Positions 23,620 through 35,153 of a stretch of 64,000 bases of DNA are shown one piece after another (within the stretch, counting starts at the first letter, position 1; every line of letters starts with the position of its first letter). A program made the position numbers and the translations under genes. The notes under the pieces are model-generated. The model ran no database searches, was not told the DNA's origin, and saw nothing but the letters and a program-made list of their open reading frames with translations. Source of the stretch: Hymenochaete sp. R1 (Eukaryota; Basidiomycota; Agaricomycetes; Hymenochaetales; Hymenochaetaceae); NCBI GenBank assembly GCA_019400425.1, contig JAFREE010000033.1:1-64000 (forward strand), read 5' to 3'.

Positions 23620-24854
23620 GAGGGGGCTAGGTATGTGTATTACGAGAGAAGGGGGCGCTTCTCTGATGGAGGTGAATAAGGAGGGAAAGCTGTCAAACCC
23701 TTCAAAACTTGTCGGGAAATAATTGCGAATAGAGAAGGTAGTATGCCATTAATACTGCTTTGTACCTTTAAGCAGTCTGAGAAAGAACAAAGTTGGCGAC
23801 TAGAATGAATCTAGTGAGTTTGCTGTTCTCCGTGTTCTGCTAACGATGGAACCGAACTTTCCTCAGCCTGGGCCTGTTAGCGGATGAAGCTTTGCTTGAA
23901 GTCATGTGGAATGGCTCGCGTTGCTCTTACGACCCAGAGGAAGCACGCAATATCATCTTGAGCACGTCAAAGTGAGTAAGCCTCATCTTATAAGAAAGCA
24001 AACTAAATCTCCAGGTTGTAAAAGGCGCAACTTGACACACTGGCATCCGATGTTCCTTCAAGTTTGTCCCTCACATAAGCCTAGTCTGTCCGATTGCTCA
24101 CAACAGACCGATGGAAATGGCCATCGAGATCTTGGGATGAATGGTGCATGAAGGAAACTGTTATACCGGGGTTTTCAAGTTATGACTATACCAGATGGAA
24201 AGGTGGGATATAAGGGTGCGTTTGCTTGGGCCAGCAGCGACTAAAAGCATCGTAAGTTCGTGTGCGCTATGTTAGGTCGAATCGGTTTCCGGAATTAGGC
24301 ATATTCCTTTCCTTCTTACCTTGCTCCAGGTTCCGTTGAAACGATTAGGTAGATATTTTTTGCGGAAACGTGGAAAGGGAGACGATTCCAAAGATAAAAC
24401 GTATAGTATGTCGAGTAATTAAATGTATGCGTTAGATTAATCCGGGTAATACCGCTCTTCTGATAATCCATTATTAGTATTGAAATACAGAGTCAGCACG
24501 CAATGTTCCTTCGCCATCCGCCCTGCTGTCTTGCAGGGTTTGCAAAACCAGAACCTTTCTTTCCACGACATCTTGTCGATTTAGCTTCTTAGTCGCATGG
24601 CTACACGCAGTGCGTCTCTGATTCAAAAGTTCTTAGCTTCGTGCAAAATGAGTACCAGATAAATTATCGTCTCCAACGATTACTCTACTCGATTCTTTTC
24701 TTTATTCAACTTCGAAACGATGATGCAACCGTTCGGGATTCCACATATCACTGTACAGTAGATATGCGCCACGATCAAAGGGTCACAATCGGCTCTAAAC
24801 AAGACGAATAATTGATATTATGGTACTACGCCAGAGTCTTCGTGCTGGACCTCC
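23620..24854. other. Spacer between family copies C and D with a possible gene relic
   Basis: Mostly featureless. At 23800-24150 on the plus strand an ATG and donor (AATCTA|GTGAGT) are followed by an acceptor and an open segment, SLGLLADEALLEVMWNGSR. A second open segment, SFKFVPHISLVCPIAHNRPM, follows another apparent intron, with stops in between. This looks like a broken small gene. The source family was not recognised. Confidence 0.3.
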
Positions 24855-25535
24855 TTACTCGAAAAAAATCCAGTCAATAGGCACAGGAAACGCATTACGC
24901 ATCTCTACAATCTTCTTCTCATCTCCAATAAATTCCTTTGCCGCTTTCACCCACACGGCACAATCGGTCAGAATTTCTTCTTTTCTCTTGCTCCGCTCAT
25001 GCAAGCTCTTACGCTCCTCTCGCAGACAAGCCTCTGCAGTTTCAGATGATGCATGCCGCTTCATGTCCTGGATAAGCTTTTCTACATATTTCCGTGTCCA
25101 TGTGCATACGATGGTCTCGAGTCTCTGATCTGTTGTAGACCTGCCCCTATCCGAATCTATCCGTTCCAAAGGCTCGAGTTGCTCGTGGCGGATTTTGTCG
25201 ATGCATTCCTGAGTAGCTATGAGATGCTGGTAAGGGATGCGTTGTGAGCTCGAGTCGGTCTTCATTGACATGGATAGGACTGCGTGGATATGATCTCTGA
25301 GCGGAAATCCAGCCAAGTCGCGGACTTGAGCTATCTTGAACTGGTGATCCATCAGTGACAGCTTGTCAACAAGATTCGGGTCGACCTTGGCAAACTCCTC
25401 GGTTGTTAGTTGCTTGACCTCGCGGAGCTCCTCCTCAGTGTATGTTCTCTTGGAAACATACGGCTTTTTGGGGGAAGATGGAACTGAAGACCTTATTTGA
25501 GCATCTGCGGTTGTATGTTTGTTACCAAATGACAT
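24855..25535 (-). CDS. Tandem unknown family, copy D, intronless
   Basis: 226 aa in one exon, starting MSFGNKHTTADAQIRSS. The leader contains SPKKPYVSKRTYTEEEL, again Ser-rich and basic. Family blocks are recognisable but more diverged: TTEEFAKV; FKIAQVRDLAGFPLRDHIHAVL; YQHLIATQECIDKIRHEQLE; WTRKYVEKLIQDMKR; LREERKSLHERSKR; AVWVKAAKEFIGD; EMRNAFPVP. It resembles copy A more than B or C (QECI, the long form of the central linker, and EMRNA-[LF]-P). It therefore shows what the undamaged version of copy A should look like. Function unknown. Confidence 0.65.
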   Translation of the reverse strand: MSFGNKHTTADAQIRSSVPSSPKKPYVSKRTYTEEELREVKQLTTEEFAKVDPNLVDKLSLMDHQFKIAQVRDLAGFPLRDHIHAVLSMSMKTDSSSQRIPYQHLIATQECIDKIRHEQLEPLERIDSDRGRSTTDQRLETIVCTWTRKYVEKLIQDMKRHASSETAEACLREERKSLHERSKRKEEILTDCAVWVKAAKEFIGDEKKIVEMRNAFPVPIDWIFFE

Positions 25536-27613
25536 GGTGATCGAAGTAGAAGGCGTGGGGTGTTATCGCTGAGAACGGGCACTGAGAAAGAGAAGTTGCT
25601 GAATGTTGAAAACTTTGAAAGATGGTAGCTGGTGAAGAGGGGAAAGCATCAATGCTTGTTTTTGTAGCTTGATCCAAGAGTTAGAAGCAAAGTTAGAGAC
25701 GAGCGCGACTTTTTCTTTTTGCAATTCTATGTTCAGCGCGTCTCATTCAAGATAAAACTGAACCTTGCTTAGAGTGATTTCTTTCCTATCAAACATCATG
25801 AGCAAAGTAGACAGATATTAGTTCTGGATGATCCCAGAGAAGATGAAACGAAGGGTCCTGAATACCGCACCCAATAAAGAAAACAGACTACAAGTCGATC
25901 CATCTGAGAAATCCGGCTGGCCAAGTCGAGGTGATGCGGGTGAGATGGTTACCTGGATTCGCGTGTATCTGGACTAGTGAGTGAGACGATAAAGCTCTGC
26001 CTGAAAGTAAATAAGGATTTTCCGTCATTATTACTAGAATACACGTAGTATTACCGTGAATAACTCATCCCAGAAAGAGACGAATTTCAAAAATCAGCCA
26101 GCATACTATCCAGGGCGCAAAGTCGAGCTTACCCCGTTGCTACATCCTCGTCCAAGTACTTATCACTTTGGTTAGTATGCTCAGGATGTGCGAGGCCTTG
26201 TTACTAGTTTAACAAGCGCATCATTTCTCAGAGAGACTGAGACCGCGATCGTTTCTCGGACGACGGATGGCTCTTTTATTTGACCCTTGAGTTGTGTACG
26301 AGCTCAAAAGGGAAGGAAGAGGTTTATCCAACCCCTGCGGCTAAACAGTGCACGAAATGTTGGCCTGAATAGGTCGTACCAAGGAGTCCATCGTTTCATA
26401 AATTAACAAACTTTTCATCCAAAATACAATGTTGAGCTTACCTCATAAATAATTTCTCGGGATATTGATGCTTTCTCAACTCGAAGGAGTGTTGTGAGCT
26501 TGAAGATATCTTTGCTAAATAACACGTTTGGGTCAGTTCTGCGCCTGGTCACTCTGCGAGCAGTACTTTACGGAATCGTGGGTAGCTACGTGTGAAGGTA
26601 TCGCGCGCTACGCACTGTATCGGCGAACTTGAAAGCTTATCCTTTTCCGAGCTCACTGAAATGTTTTTCTTTGAGGTTTGCAACACTTAAAACCCCGCTC
26701 ACCTTTCCGTATTCGCGAGTCTCTGAACCGTACGCGTCTTTGCTTAGCTTAAGAAGCCTCAAGTCTGAGTCTGAGAGGGCCTGGGGCTGTGATCTTTGGT
26801 ACCTTTGTGATCAATCCCCTGTCTTGAGCGTAAGCCCAAGCACCCCAAGAGTCAAGAAACCTTGTGAAATCGAAATTGACGGCGAGGGCTTTTCTGCAAG
26901 GCGCGCTTGGGCTTGGCCTGAAGTGTCGAGTTTTCACTACCAGTACGATGCTCGGCATCGATCGGTCGATTTGACTTCCTCAGCGCTATAACGCTAGTAA
27001 GAGTGTTTGAGTAAGACATGTCGTAGTGAGAGAAAGTGAGAGATGCGTGTTGTGCATACGGGTTGACCGACGACGGCAGGAACCGCCGAACCAGTCCCTG
27101 TTTTGGCGGTCTCATCCAAGACTTGCTTGCTTGATGTGGACGAAATGCCGGCTCCGGAACATCATTTTCGGCTCGGTCGGCAAGATAACCGACATTCTCC
27201 GCTCCGTTACTTCGGTTCTCGGAAGTTTCCTCACAACATCCGCTCTGTTCCCACCATTCATTCAGTACTACTAGAGCGAGTCCCGAATCTGCATTATCGC
27301 CATCTCTTATCCACCCCAGCGCATATGAACACTGAACACCCAACAAACAAGTGAGATGTTATTTTCGAGCGCTGCATGATGTCTGATTGTGCGCACTGCC
27401 GCATCAGTCCGCCGCAGCAAGCACTCAAGCTCAACGGAAATGCCAAGCCCGCGTATTCGAGCAATAAAGTCCCCGGCTCTGATGTGTCCAGTCATCGCCC
27501 GCCGCTCGCCACGCCGTATAAGTAGGAACATGGAATCCAAAATGCGCGCTTCCAAGTTTTTCCCCCGCCTTTCTTGTCGCGTGTATCATCTGTCCTACTA
27601 GCAGTCGGGGAAG
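25536..27613. other. Large intergenic stretch with spliced-looking relic segments
   Basis: About 2.1 kb without a confident gene. On the minus strand, three short open segments bounded by good splice signals can be joined in phase: 26514-26442 (DIFKLTTLLRVEKASISREI), about 26158-26133 (YLDEDVATG), and 26010-25953 (QSFIVSLTSPDTRES). A short end reading WIDL and a stop follows. They may be the 3' half of a gene whose 5' part I could not trace. Open frames at 26629-27346 on both strands overlap each other and are unconvincing. The right end is the GH79 promoter. Confidence 0.3.
27516..27523 (+). promoter_or_regulatory. TATA box of the GH79 gene
   Basis: The sequence CCGTATAAGTAGG lies about 95 bp upstream of the ATG at 27614, a typical core-promoter distance. 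Confidence 0.45.
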
Positions 27614-29713
27614 ATGAGGTCGACTGGCTATAGGAGCGTCGTGCTCGCTGCGCTGTATATAATTCCCGCTGTTGTTGCTTTGAGCAATAAAACCCTCCAT
27701 GTCTCGTTCCCGGACGCGCCCAGCTCAGCGCAAAATGTGGTCAGCGATAATTTTTTGGGCATCTCGTGGGAGCTATTTGCAATGAACTATTTATGTACGT
27801 TTGCCCCTCTCTAAAGTTGTCAGATAGAGCACAGACTGATAATGCTTTTTTTTGACTATGGTGTGTTGCAGGGGGAGAAACGCCAGACACGCTGCCACCC
27901 GCCATGTTAAACTACCTCTCGAATATCCGCGCTCGAATGACCCATCCAATGAGGATACGGATAGGCGGGAATAGTATGGATGGCTCAACGTACGTCCCGG
28001 ACCAAGCAAACATGATCACACTCTCGGACCCCGACGCATACTATAATGATGTACGTGCTCTTCTGCTTCCCGCAGTCTGGACAAATTTTGTTGACCACGT
28101 CTCGAACGTGCATTATTATGATATGCGCTCTTGCAGGTCCCATGCAATTTTGGCCCCATGCTTTTTAACGTCGCGAACGCGTACTCCGACCAAGTCGGCT
28201 CGATGCAGTTCATCCTCGGACTCAGCATGCGCGACCCGTCTGACGATGGCGTAGCCAAACAGATCGAGTTGGCGCACGCCGCGGAATCAATGCTCGGTGA
28301 CCGGCTCGACGCGCTGCTGCTCGGGAACGAACCGGACTTGTACGCGGGCCATGGGGAGAGAGACGCGTATACAATTCAGGACTATATTCCGGAGATCCAG
28401 ATGGTCATAGACGATTTAGCGAATTCGAAGTATGGGAATCTGACGAGCGATACGGTCATTGGAGGGCCGACTGTTTGCTGTTCGTGGGACTTGGACGATG
28501 TACTCGAAGCGGGTTTGGAGAGCTTGCCGTACAAGTACTACACGTGAGTGAAGGCTTCCTTGAAGTGGTATTGGCTGTTGACCATGCGCCGTACAATGCT
28601 CCCCCAGTATTCAGCATTATCCAACACACGTTTGTCAAGGTGTAACCGATAAGAGCTCCAACATCACATACTATATCTCACATGCCAACAGTGAGTGCAG
28701 ATGACCAGAATCAGAAACATTTGCTTACGTTCCCCATAGCCCAACCCTTCCTGCAGTGGAACGACGAAGGGATCGAAATCGCGAAGCAAGTGAACGTTCC
28801 GATGCTTTTGACCGAGTACAACTCTGCCTCGTGTGGTGGAGATCCTAGCGTGGCCCCAACAGTACGTGTATCATGCATATCGGTCGACCTCAGCTGACCT
28901 ACCTCTCTTCTTCTTCCTCAGTTCGCTGCCGCATTATGGGCTGTCGATGCAGCATTGCAGGGTGCAGCTTTGAACTTCTCGGGCATGTACATGCACACAC
29001 GCGAGATCGGTGTGACCTACAATCTGTTCGAACCTCCTGCAGAAGACCAGGCCTTGTCGAGCGAATGGAAGACTGGCTCCGTGTATTACGCCACGCTTGT
29101 TCTCTCCGAGGTCATTGCGTCCGAGAATTCCGTTATCGTTGACCTGAATCTGGATAATTCGACTACATCATACGATGCGAGCGTTGCTGCGTATGCTGTC
29201 TACGACGGAGATAGCCGGAATAAAAGCAAGCTTGTCCTTTTTAATTTCGACTACCCACAAGCAGCTGCAGATGATAGCTCCTCCGACTCCTCCGATTCCG
29301 CAAACACCAACACCACTCAAACGTTCATCATTCCAAAGAACCTCGCCTCCCAGATCGGGGTACGCTACCTCCTTGCAGACAACATCACGACAGAGTCGAG
29401 CGGAATCTCGTGGGCGGGTCAGACGATTCGTAGCAACGGCATCCTGGATGGCATGCAGCAGATGAACTTACAGGACTGCTTCAACGGGTGTGAATTGAGC
29501 GTGCCTGGGCCGGGTATGGCGTTGGTGTGGTTGGATCCGACAAGTGATGCTCAACAGCAGAACATCTACACGGGTAATTCGACTATCGCAGGCGTGTATG
29601 TGGATTCGTCGAGTGGGGCTATGAGGAGATTAGGCTTCGATTTGAGGCATGGGCTTGGGTCACGTTCACTGGGTGTTGTTGCAGGCATGTTCGTTGCTAT
29701 GGGTTTCTTATGA
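27614..29713 (+). CDS. Secreted glycoside hydrolase family 79, 6 exons
   Basis: Probably hydrolyses beta-glucuronide-type links, for example in arabinogalactan or other glucuronide side chains, outside the cell. Exons 27614-27794, 27872-28050, 28137-28543, 28608-28690, 28740-28861 and 28922-29713 give 587 aa. A signal peptide (VVLAALYIIPAVVA) is followed by a (beta/alpha)8 barrel. The acid/base Glu is in LLLGNEPDLYAG and the nucleophile Glu in MLLTEYNSASCGG, the two signature sites of the family. RMTHPMRIRIGGNS is the conserved early barrel segment. A C-terminal beta domain follows, with Ser/Asp-rich and N-glycosylation-like stretches. The last 20 residues are hydrophobic (SLGVVAGMFVAMGFL), which could be a GPI signal. 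Substrate specificity cannot be set from sequence alone. Confidence 0.88.
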
Positions 29714-30288
29714 TGTTTGAGTGCTTCTCCACGATTATCTGTGCATATTAGCTTTCCATTCCATTCCACCTCACTCACTCCTTTCACACAAAACGCATTC
29801 CTTACATTCTCATTTCGTTTTTCTTTCGTTTTCCGGCCCTTTCTCTCTTAGGATTAAGGATTCACTATTTATTGCAGTAAATTAGGGTAACTTATCTTGT
29901 CACTGGGTGCTAATAATGGGAATGCTTCACAAATACAATTATACTTTAAAGTTACATCCCCGAGCCCCGGGCTCGATCGGTTGACAATAACATGAGGTCG
30001 GAGTGCGTACCCTTGAGGTGATGGGGTACTTTAGAGTGCTTGGGGCTTGGGAAAGTTTGACAAAAAGGGAAATAAAATGCACGTGATGCTAGCGTCGATC
30101 TTTGTGTCAACCACCTTTTGGACCACAGCTTCTCTCTTCTTCAGGACCGCTTCTTGTCCGTCCGGTCGTCCTTCTCCCTCCTACCACATCCATCCTGTCT
30201 CTGTCCCATACCCACCATTGCAACTCTGCATCTCAAAGTTGCCGACATATAGTACTACACACGACAGGACTACCTAAAATCAGTCGTT
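29714..30288. other. Intergenic region between the GH79 and CK1-like genes
   Basis: The GH79 3' UTR is pyrimidine-rich around 29750-29850. It is followed by the upstream region of the kinase gene. No coding region is seen. Confidence 0.4.
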
Positions 30289-31776
30289 ATGGAATTCACC
30301 TTTGGTGGTAAATACAAGCTTGAGGAAGAGATCGGTTATGGCGGTTGTGGTGCGTCCGACTTTCGTCTTTCTTTGCGCGCTCGCGCGACTACGCCCCACT
30401 TTCGTCCTCTCCACGGGATGCTGTATCACCAATATTTCCCCTTCCTTGCCATGATTGTATTCAAACTGTACACTGACGCGTCGAAATCGAAAAAAAATAG
30501 GTTCAGTCTTCATGGGCACCCACACCATCGCCGGAAAGGAGGTCGCCATCAAGGTCGAGTCTGCACACGCCAAGCATTCTATGATCAAGCAGGAGTCTCG
30601 CATCTACAAGACGCTCATGGGCGGGCCTGGCGTCCCATGGATGGTGTGGTCGGGAAAACAAGGCGACTACAATATCATGGTCATGGATCTTTTGGGGCCG
30701 TCGCTTGAGGACCTGTTTAGGATTTGCAACAAGCATTTTACGTTGAAGACGGTATTGTTGTTGGCGGACCAGATGGTGAGTTTTCTCTTATCGTTTTGCG
30801 ATGATTCTACATGCTGGACGTGGGTGAAGGTGCTTTCACGTCGTCCGTCGACGCCTTCGATGGGCGACGCGTCTAGTGAGGCTACCAGCCAGCCTCCTTT
30901 TAATCATTTAAGCCGAACAACGCCTGATGCTGAATTACTTCCTTCCGTAGCTTTCGCTCATCGAATTTATCCATTCTCGGGACTGGGTGCATCGTGATGT
31001 CAAGCCCGCCAATTTCTTGATGGGTCCAGACGTCTATTCGACGTCGAGGCCGTCGTCGTGCGACAAAGTGAACGTGATTGACTTTGGACTCGCGAAGAAA
31101 TACGCCAACAGCGGTACTGGCGAACATATCAAAAACACGCAATGTGATAGTCATGGCGTTGGTACGCCACTGTTTGCGAGCATTAACACGCACAAGGGAG
31201 AAGGTAGGGCGTTTTAATTTTCTTTAATGACTTCATCGGGGCTCCATCACTAATGAACGAACGTACCCGTTAAAAATAGACTGTTCACGCCGCGACGACC
31301 TCGAATCGCTAGCTTACACGTTAATTTACTTCCTCCGCGGTACGCTTCCCTGGCGGAAAGTCAAGCCGCCTCCCGACGCAGATAAGAACCCCAAACTCGC
31401 CTGGGACAAGATCCTCGCAGCAAAGCTGGCAGCAGAAGCGTCAGGCCTCGTCACCGCAGGTCTCCCAACCGAATTCGACATCTTCTTCCGCTATGTCCGC
31501 GGGCTGGCGTTTGAGGACCTACCGGACTACGAAGGCTGCAGAAAGCTTTTCCGGGACCTTGCGGCGCGCGAGGAGATCGAATATGACGGCATCTTCGATT
31601 GGACTGTCGTTGGGGAGCGCGTATGGAGGCGGAAAAGCGCGAAACGCTCTGTGAGCGGACCTACGTCTGTTTCTGGAGGAAGTCAAAGGCGGAGGCGGTT
31701 TTGTGAAGCGTGCGAGGCTCGTGCAGCTTTGGAGGCTCAACAAACGCGGTCGGCGCCAATGGTTAAGCGGTCGTGA
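30289..31776 (+). CDS. Casein kinase 1-like protein kinase, divergent, 4 exons
   Basis: Exons 30289-30349, 30501-30775, 30951-31203 and 31280-31776 give 361 aa, almost only a kinase domain. The glycine loop is IGYGGCGSVF, and the ATP lysine is in EVAIKVES. The CK1 signatures are MDLLGPSLEDLFRIC, HRDVKPANFLMG, DFGLAKKYA and, in place of APE, ASINTHKGE. RRDDLESLAYTLIYFLRGTLPW is the CK1 helix-F region. The loop before SIN (CDSHGVGTPLF) departs from the usual T-A-R-Y-A form. A short basic tail (WRRKSAKRS) follows the domain. CK1 enzymes phosphorylate acidic or primed Ser/Thr sites in trafficking, DNA repair and growth. This looks like a lineage-specific paralog rather than the Hrr25 or Yck orthologue. 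Confidence 0.85.
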
Positions 31777-32744
31777 ATGCGCCCTACATTGTCGAATCTC
31801 GCACCTCCCTTGTGAATCCCTTGTACTCTACATTTCCTTATTTCTTTTTTTTACTTCCCTTTTTTCTTCCGTTCTCGTCGTATTTGGGTTGTATTTCTAC
31901 GTGGGTTGAATGGGTCGGGCTTTCTTCTTTCCGCTCACTACTCAAAAAGGTCCGAGATTTTCCCTCTATTTCTCGCTTTTGCTCTGAACACTCGTTCTTA
32001 ACGTCACTCCCTTTTGCTTTCATCTTGATTGTAGCTTTAATTCGGTACCATGGCGCCCATCCACGCACATGGAGGATGCCTGCTTACCGTCCCTGTGGCT
32101 ATTTAGCTATTGAAGCTTCCATAGACAGCTTTTAGCGCTGGTCTCTTCGGTGTTTCTTTGTATATCACTTGGCTCGCCGATGTACACCTGACCCTTGCTT
32201 TCGTTTCGAGTAAGTACACTTAGATATTGACTTCCCTTCATCCCTCGCTCATTCACCCTTTCTGATCTTTTACTTTGGGCATTCTTTTTAATAGCACTCG
32301 CAGTCGTTTCTCTCTGGACATGCAATACCATTTTACCCCCATCAGCATCGTTTCATTCATTCCCCCGGCTCCCTCCAACCTAACCTCGCAATGCACGCAT
32401 GGATTTCCTTTTTTTGCGTTCGTTTTTTTTCCCCTTCTTTTCATTACTCCCCTCGTACGATGTATAATAATCGCTATCCTACGCACTCCTGCTGCTGCTT
32501 CTCGCGTACCCGTGTATTTGCGTACATCTATGCGTCAAGTGTCCAGTAGTGTATTATCCTGTGTTTTCTGTCCCAATATACGCGCTGCAACAGAATTTAA
32601 GACTTAGTTCGACTTTTAAAAATGAGAAATGGGTCTGTTTTGGGAAAGTTTGAAGTCACGTGTCTGTTTTCTTGCTTTCCTTGCTCGACGCTTTTTAGCT
32701 TTCGGTCTTTCGACCACGACTTCAACACCTCTTGATCGAATACG
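31777..32744. other. Intergenic region between the CK1-like gene and RSM10
   Basis: Nearly 1 kb, very pyrimidine-rich on the plus strand with T runs at 31840-31870 and 32410-32440. It is consistent with a 3' UTR followed by a promoter with CT-rich elements. No gene is seen. Confidence 0.4.
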
Positions 32745-33596
32745 ATGCTGGCGAGGGCGAGGGCGACCATTTCAGGCTCAGCGAGACTCCTTCGTGGAGC
32801 TTCTGGCTCGAGGTATCTATAATTATGCTTTACATGTGCATTACCATTACCTTACCGTTTTGTTAGAGCTCTAGCAACGGAAGTTCCGCCGATGTCTTCG
32901 TCAGGACAAGGTCAAGGGCCAAGCCTATCGCCCAAAAACAACCTTTCCAACACACCCAACACCACTACCAACTCGAACCTCGAAAAGTCAATCTCAGAAC
33001 CCGAGTTCTCTTCTATGGTCCTCCACGGCCGCTCCGTCCTCGCCCCCCTCAAATTCCCCAAAACACACGGCATCCCCGTCGCAGCCCTCCACATTAGAGG
33101 CCACGACCCGCGCGCCCTCGACCTCTTTGCCCACTTTGCCTCGCACGCCGCCGCGGCGCTAGCCATCCCGCTCTCCACCGCCAAGCTCCCCACACAACGG
33201 CGTCTTTGGACGGTACCTAAGGGCCCCTTCGTGCACAAGAAGAACCAGGAGAACTTCGAGCGGAAGGTGCATAAGCGCGTATTGAGTTGCTGGGATGCGA
33301 CGGAGGGCACGGTAGAGAGGTGGATAGCGTATTTGGGGATGTACCCGCAGCCAGGGATTGGGGTGAGGGTGGTGAGGTGGCGGAGGGCACGGGTTGGGGA
33401 GGGGAAGAAGGTTGGGAAGAAGGTGTTGCAGAAGGCGAAGGTGGAGAATGAGACGGACGGGATGAAGGTGAGGAAGTTGGCGGAGGATATTATGAAAGTG
33501 GAGATGAAGGCTGGTGGAGGGGTGACTGGAGGGAAGGGGAAAGTCATCACTGAAAAGGCGGTGGCTGAAGGCGAGCAGGCTAAACCGGCGCCTTGA
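32745..33596 (+). CDS. Mitochondrial small ribosomal subunit protein uS10m
   Basis: Component of the mitochondrial ribosome small subunit. Exon 1 (32745-32812) encodes the Arg-rich presequence MLARARATISGSARLLRGAS. Exon 2 (32867-33596) follows after a 54-bp intron; the model gives 265 aa. The ATG at 32892 lies in exon 2, but starting there would lose the targeting peptide, so the upstream ATG was chosen. The S10 core includes FPKTHGIPVAALHIRGHDP, LPTQRRLWTVPKGPFVHKK and QENFERKVHKRVL, the conserved uS10 loop that binds 16S-like rRNA. A 70-residue Lys/Gly-rich C-terminal extension is not part of bacterial S10. The third codon position is very GC-rich compared with the neighbours. Confidence 0.92.
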
Positions 33597-34571
33597 GTAG
33601 AGGTACTTTTTCTTTCTTTGATGCTTTTGATTGGCAGCACGCTGACCAAGTATCCAGTTACATGCGTATTTTTGCTTTCAACGTTAAATTACCCTTAATA
33701 ATTGGTTTTCATTTTTGAAGTTCCAACGGTCTTTATGGTCTTTCTTTCAAAGGACCTTTCGCGGGACGTGGAAATGCTTCGGCGCGAGGATCCGAACGTA
33801 TTCAGGCCACGGCTGACCAGACAAACTCCCCCGGGTGTGGAAGGTGGGGGAGTGGGGAGCGAGAGAGGAGATTGTTCAAAATTGCTTAAGTCTGAGCTCG
33901 TGGGAGAGCGTATACCAATCACCATGGGCTAGGAGAACACAACGCCTGAAAACGAGAGTGCCCCACATCAGTATTGCATGCCTTTCAACGCCTCGGAAAT
34001 CATGGCTCGACCTATCTTATGGGGCAACGCTCTTCTGAAGATACGGTTTCATTCCACCAATGGGTCGACCCGAGACGGGGTCGTCGTGTTTCAAGGATAT
34101 TACGGTTCTCTCAAATACTAACTTTGCTCTAACTAACACTCTTCCACACCAATTCACAAAAAGCGGCGAACAATCCAACGATCTTAGCACCCTTTTGATG
34201 AATAGTCTCGCTCTTGGATGGCTACAGCGGATTGAAGCTCACGCAGGAATCAACTCACTCATGTTGATGCCGTTCACAGGAACTTTTTGCGCTTGTTTGC
34301 GCCATTTTGTGCACAATACCTGCGACGCTGTGCCGTTGCGTTTGGACGATGATACAATGTCTGACCTTGCCTGACCTTGCCCGTCTCATCCTATCTTCTC
34401 GTACAGCGCACCTGAAACGTCCAACAGGGGGGGAGAGGATCTTAAAACATGGTTTGACTCCTCCATTCTCTTCTCTTCTCTGCACTTTCCTTCGTCTGGC
34501 CTTCCGTTGCGTACCTTACAACCTCCATCACACAGATCAAGACTCAAAAGTTATTGGAGTAAAAACGAAGG
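33597..34571. other. Intergenic region downstream of RSM10
   Basis: About 1 kb with only short overlapping open frames on both strands, for example 34060-34374. A perfect short duplication, CTGACCTTGCC, occurs at 34361-34380. No gene is supported. Confidence 0.4.
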
Positions 34572-35153
34572 ATGCCGATCAATTTCAAGGTTGGCCACGC
34601 ATCCGACAATCGACGACAATTCAACTATTTCCCCAACTCCCCAGACTCAGGACGCTACCTCAGACGACTCAGAGCCCATCAAGCAAAAGTTAACCAAAAC
34701 ATCTCACATCTCCCCAAAACGACCCTAACAGTCCGAGACCTCCCCAATGTTCCTCGCCTCACAGACTCGTACTCCCGCCGACTCCAACGTGTCGTCCTGA
34801 ACGCCAAGAAGTTCGAAAGGGCTCAAGCAGAGAGAATCAGAACCAGGGCTCAGGCCAGGGACAGTACGGAGACAATAGTGGAGGAGGAGGATATGCGTAC
34901 GTCGAGAGTGTTTGAGGATAAGGTGCGGGAGGCAGAGGTGGGGCTTGTGGGACTGGAGAGTTGTTGGGCGTGGTTTGAGGATGGGGTGACGAGGTGGGCG
35001 GAGATGGTAATGAGAGTGGTTGGGAAGGAGGTGGGTGGAGTCGAAGATGCTGTGAAGGAGGTTGAGGAGCTGGAGAAGGAGATGAGGGGGAGAGGTAACG
35101 GACGGGCGGCGCGGAGACGGGTCACTGGGAGAAGGGAGAGGATTGTAGACTGA
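34572..35153 (+). CDS. Unknown 193-aa protein, basic and helical
   Basis: A single open frame from ATG 34572. The N-terminal half has MPINFKVGHASDNRRQFNYF and a basic RRLRAHQAKV. The middle is Arg/Ala-rich (KKFERAQAERIRTRAQARD). The C-terminal half is predicted helical with heptad-like Glu/Val runs (VEDAVKEVEELEKEM), and the tail is basic (RAARRRVTGRRER). It could form a coiled coil. I recognise no family. The start may lie in an upstream exon that I could not identify. The frame stays open despite a strong AGG/GAG bias, and the opposite strand also has an open frame here, so some doubt remains. Confidence 0.45.
   Translation: MPINFKVGHASDNRRQFNYFPNSPDSGRYLRRLRAHQAKVNQNISHLPKTTLTVRDLPNVPRLTDSYSRRLQRVVLNAKKFERAQAERIRTRAQARDSTETIVEEEDMRTSRVFEDKVREAEVGLVGLESCWAWFEDGVTRWAEMVMRVVGKEVGGVEDAVKEVEELEKEMRGRGNGRAARRRVTGRRERIVD

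Noticed and set aside
26852..27346. 164-codon minus-strand open frame upstream of GH79
   Set aside because: Overlaps several other open frames on both strands; no domain and no convincing splice continuation.
32912..33649. 245-codon antisense open frame across RSM10
   Set aside because: Shadow of a GC-rich coding exon. The sense strand has the complete S10 core and a targeting peptide.
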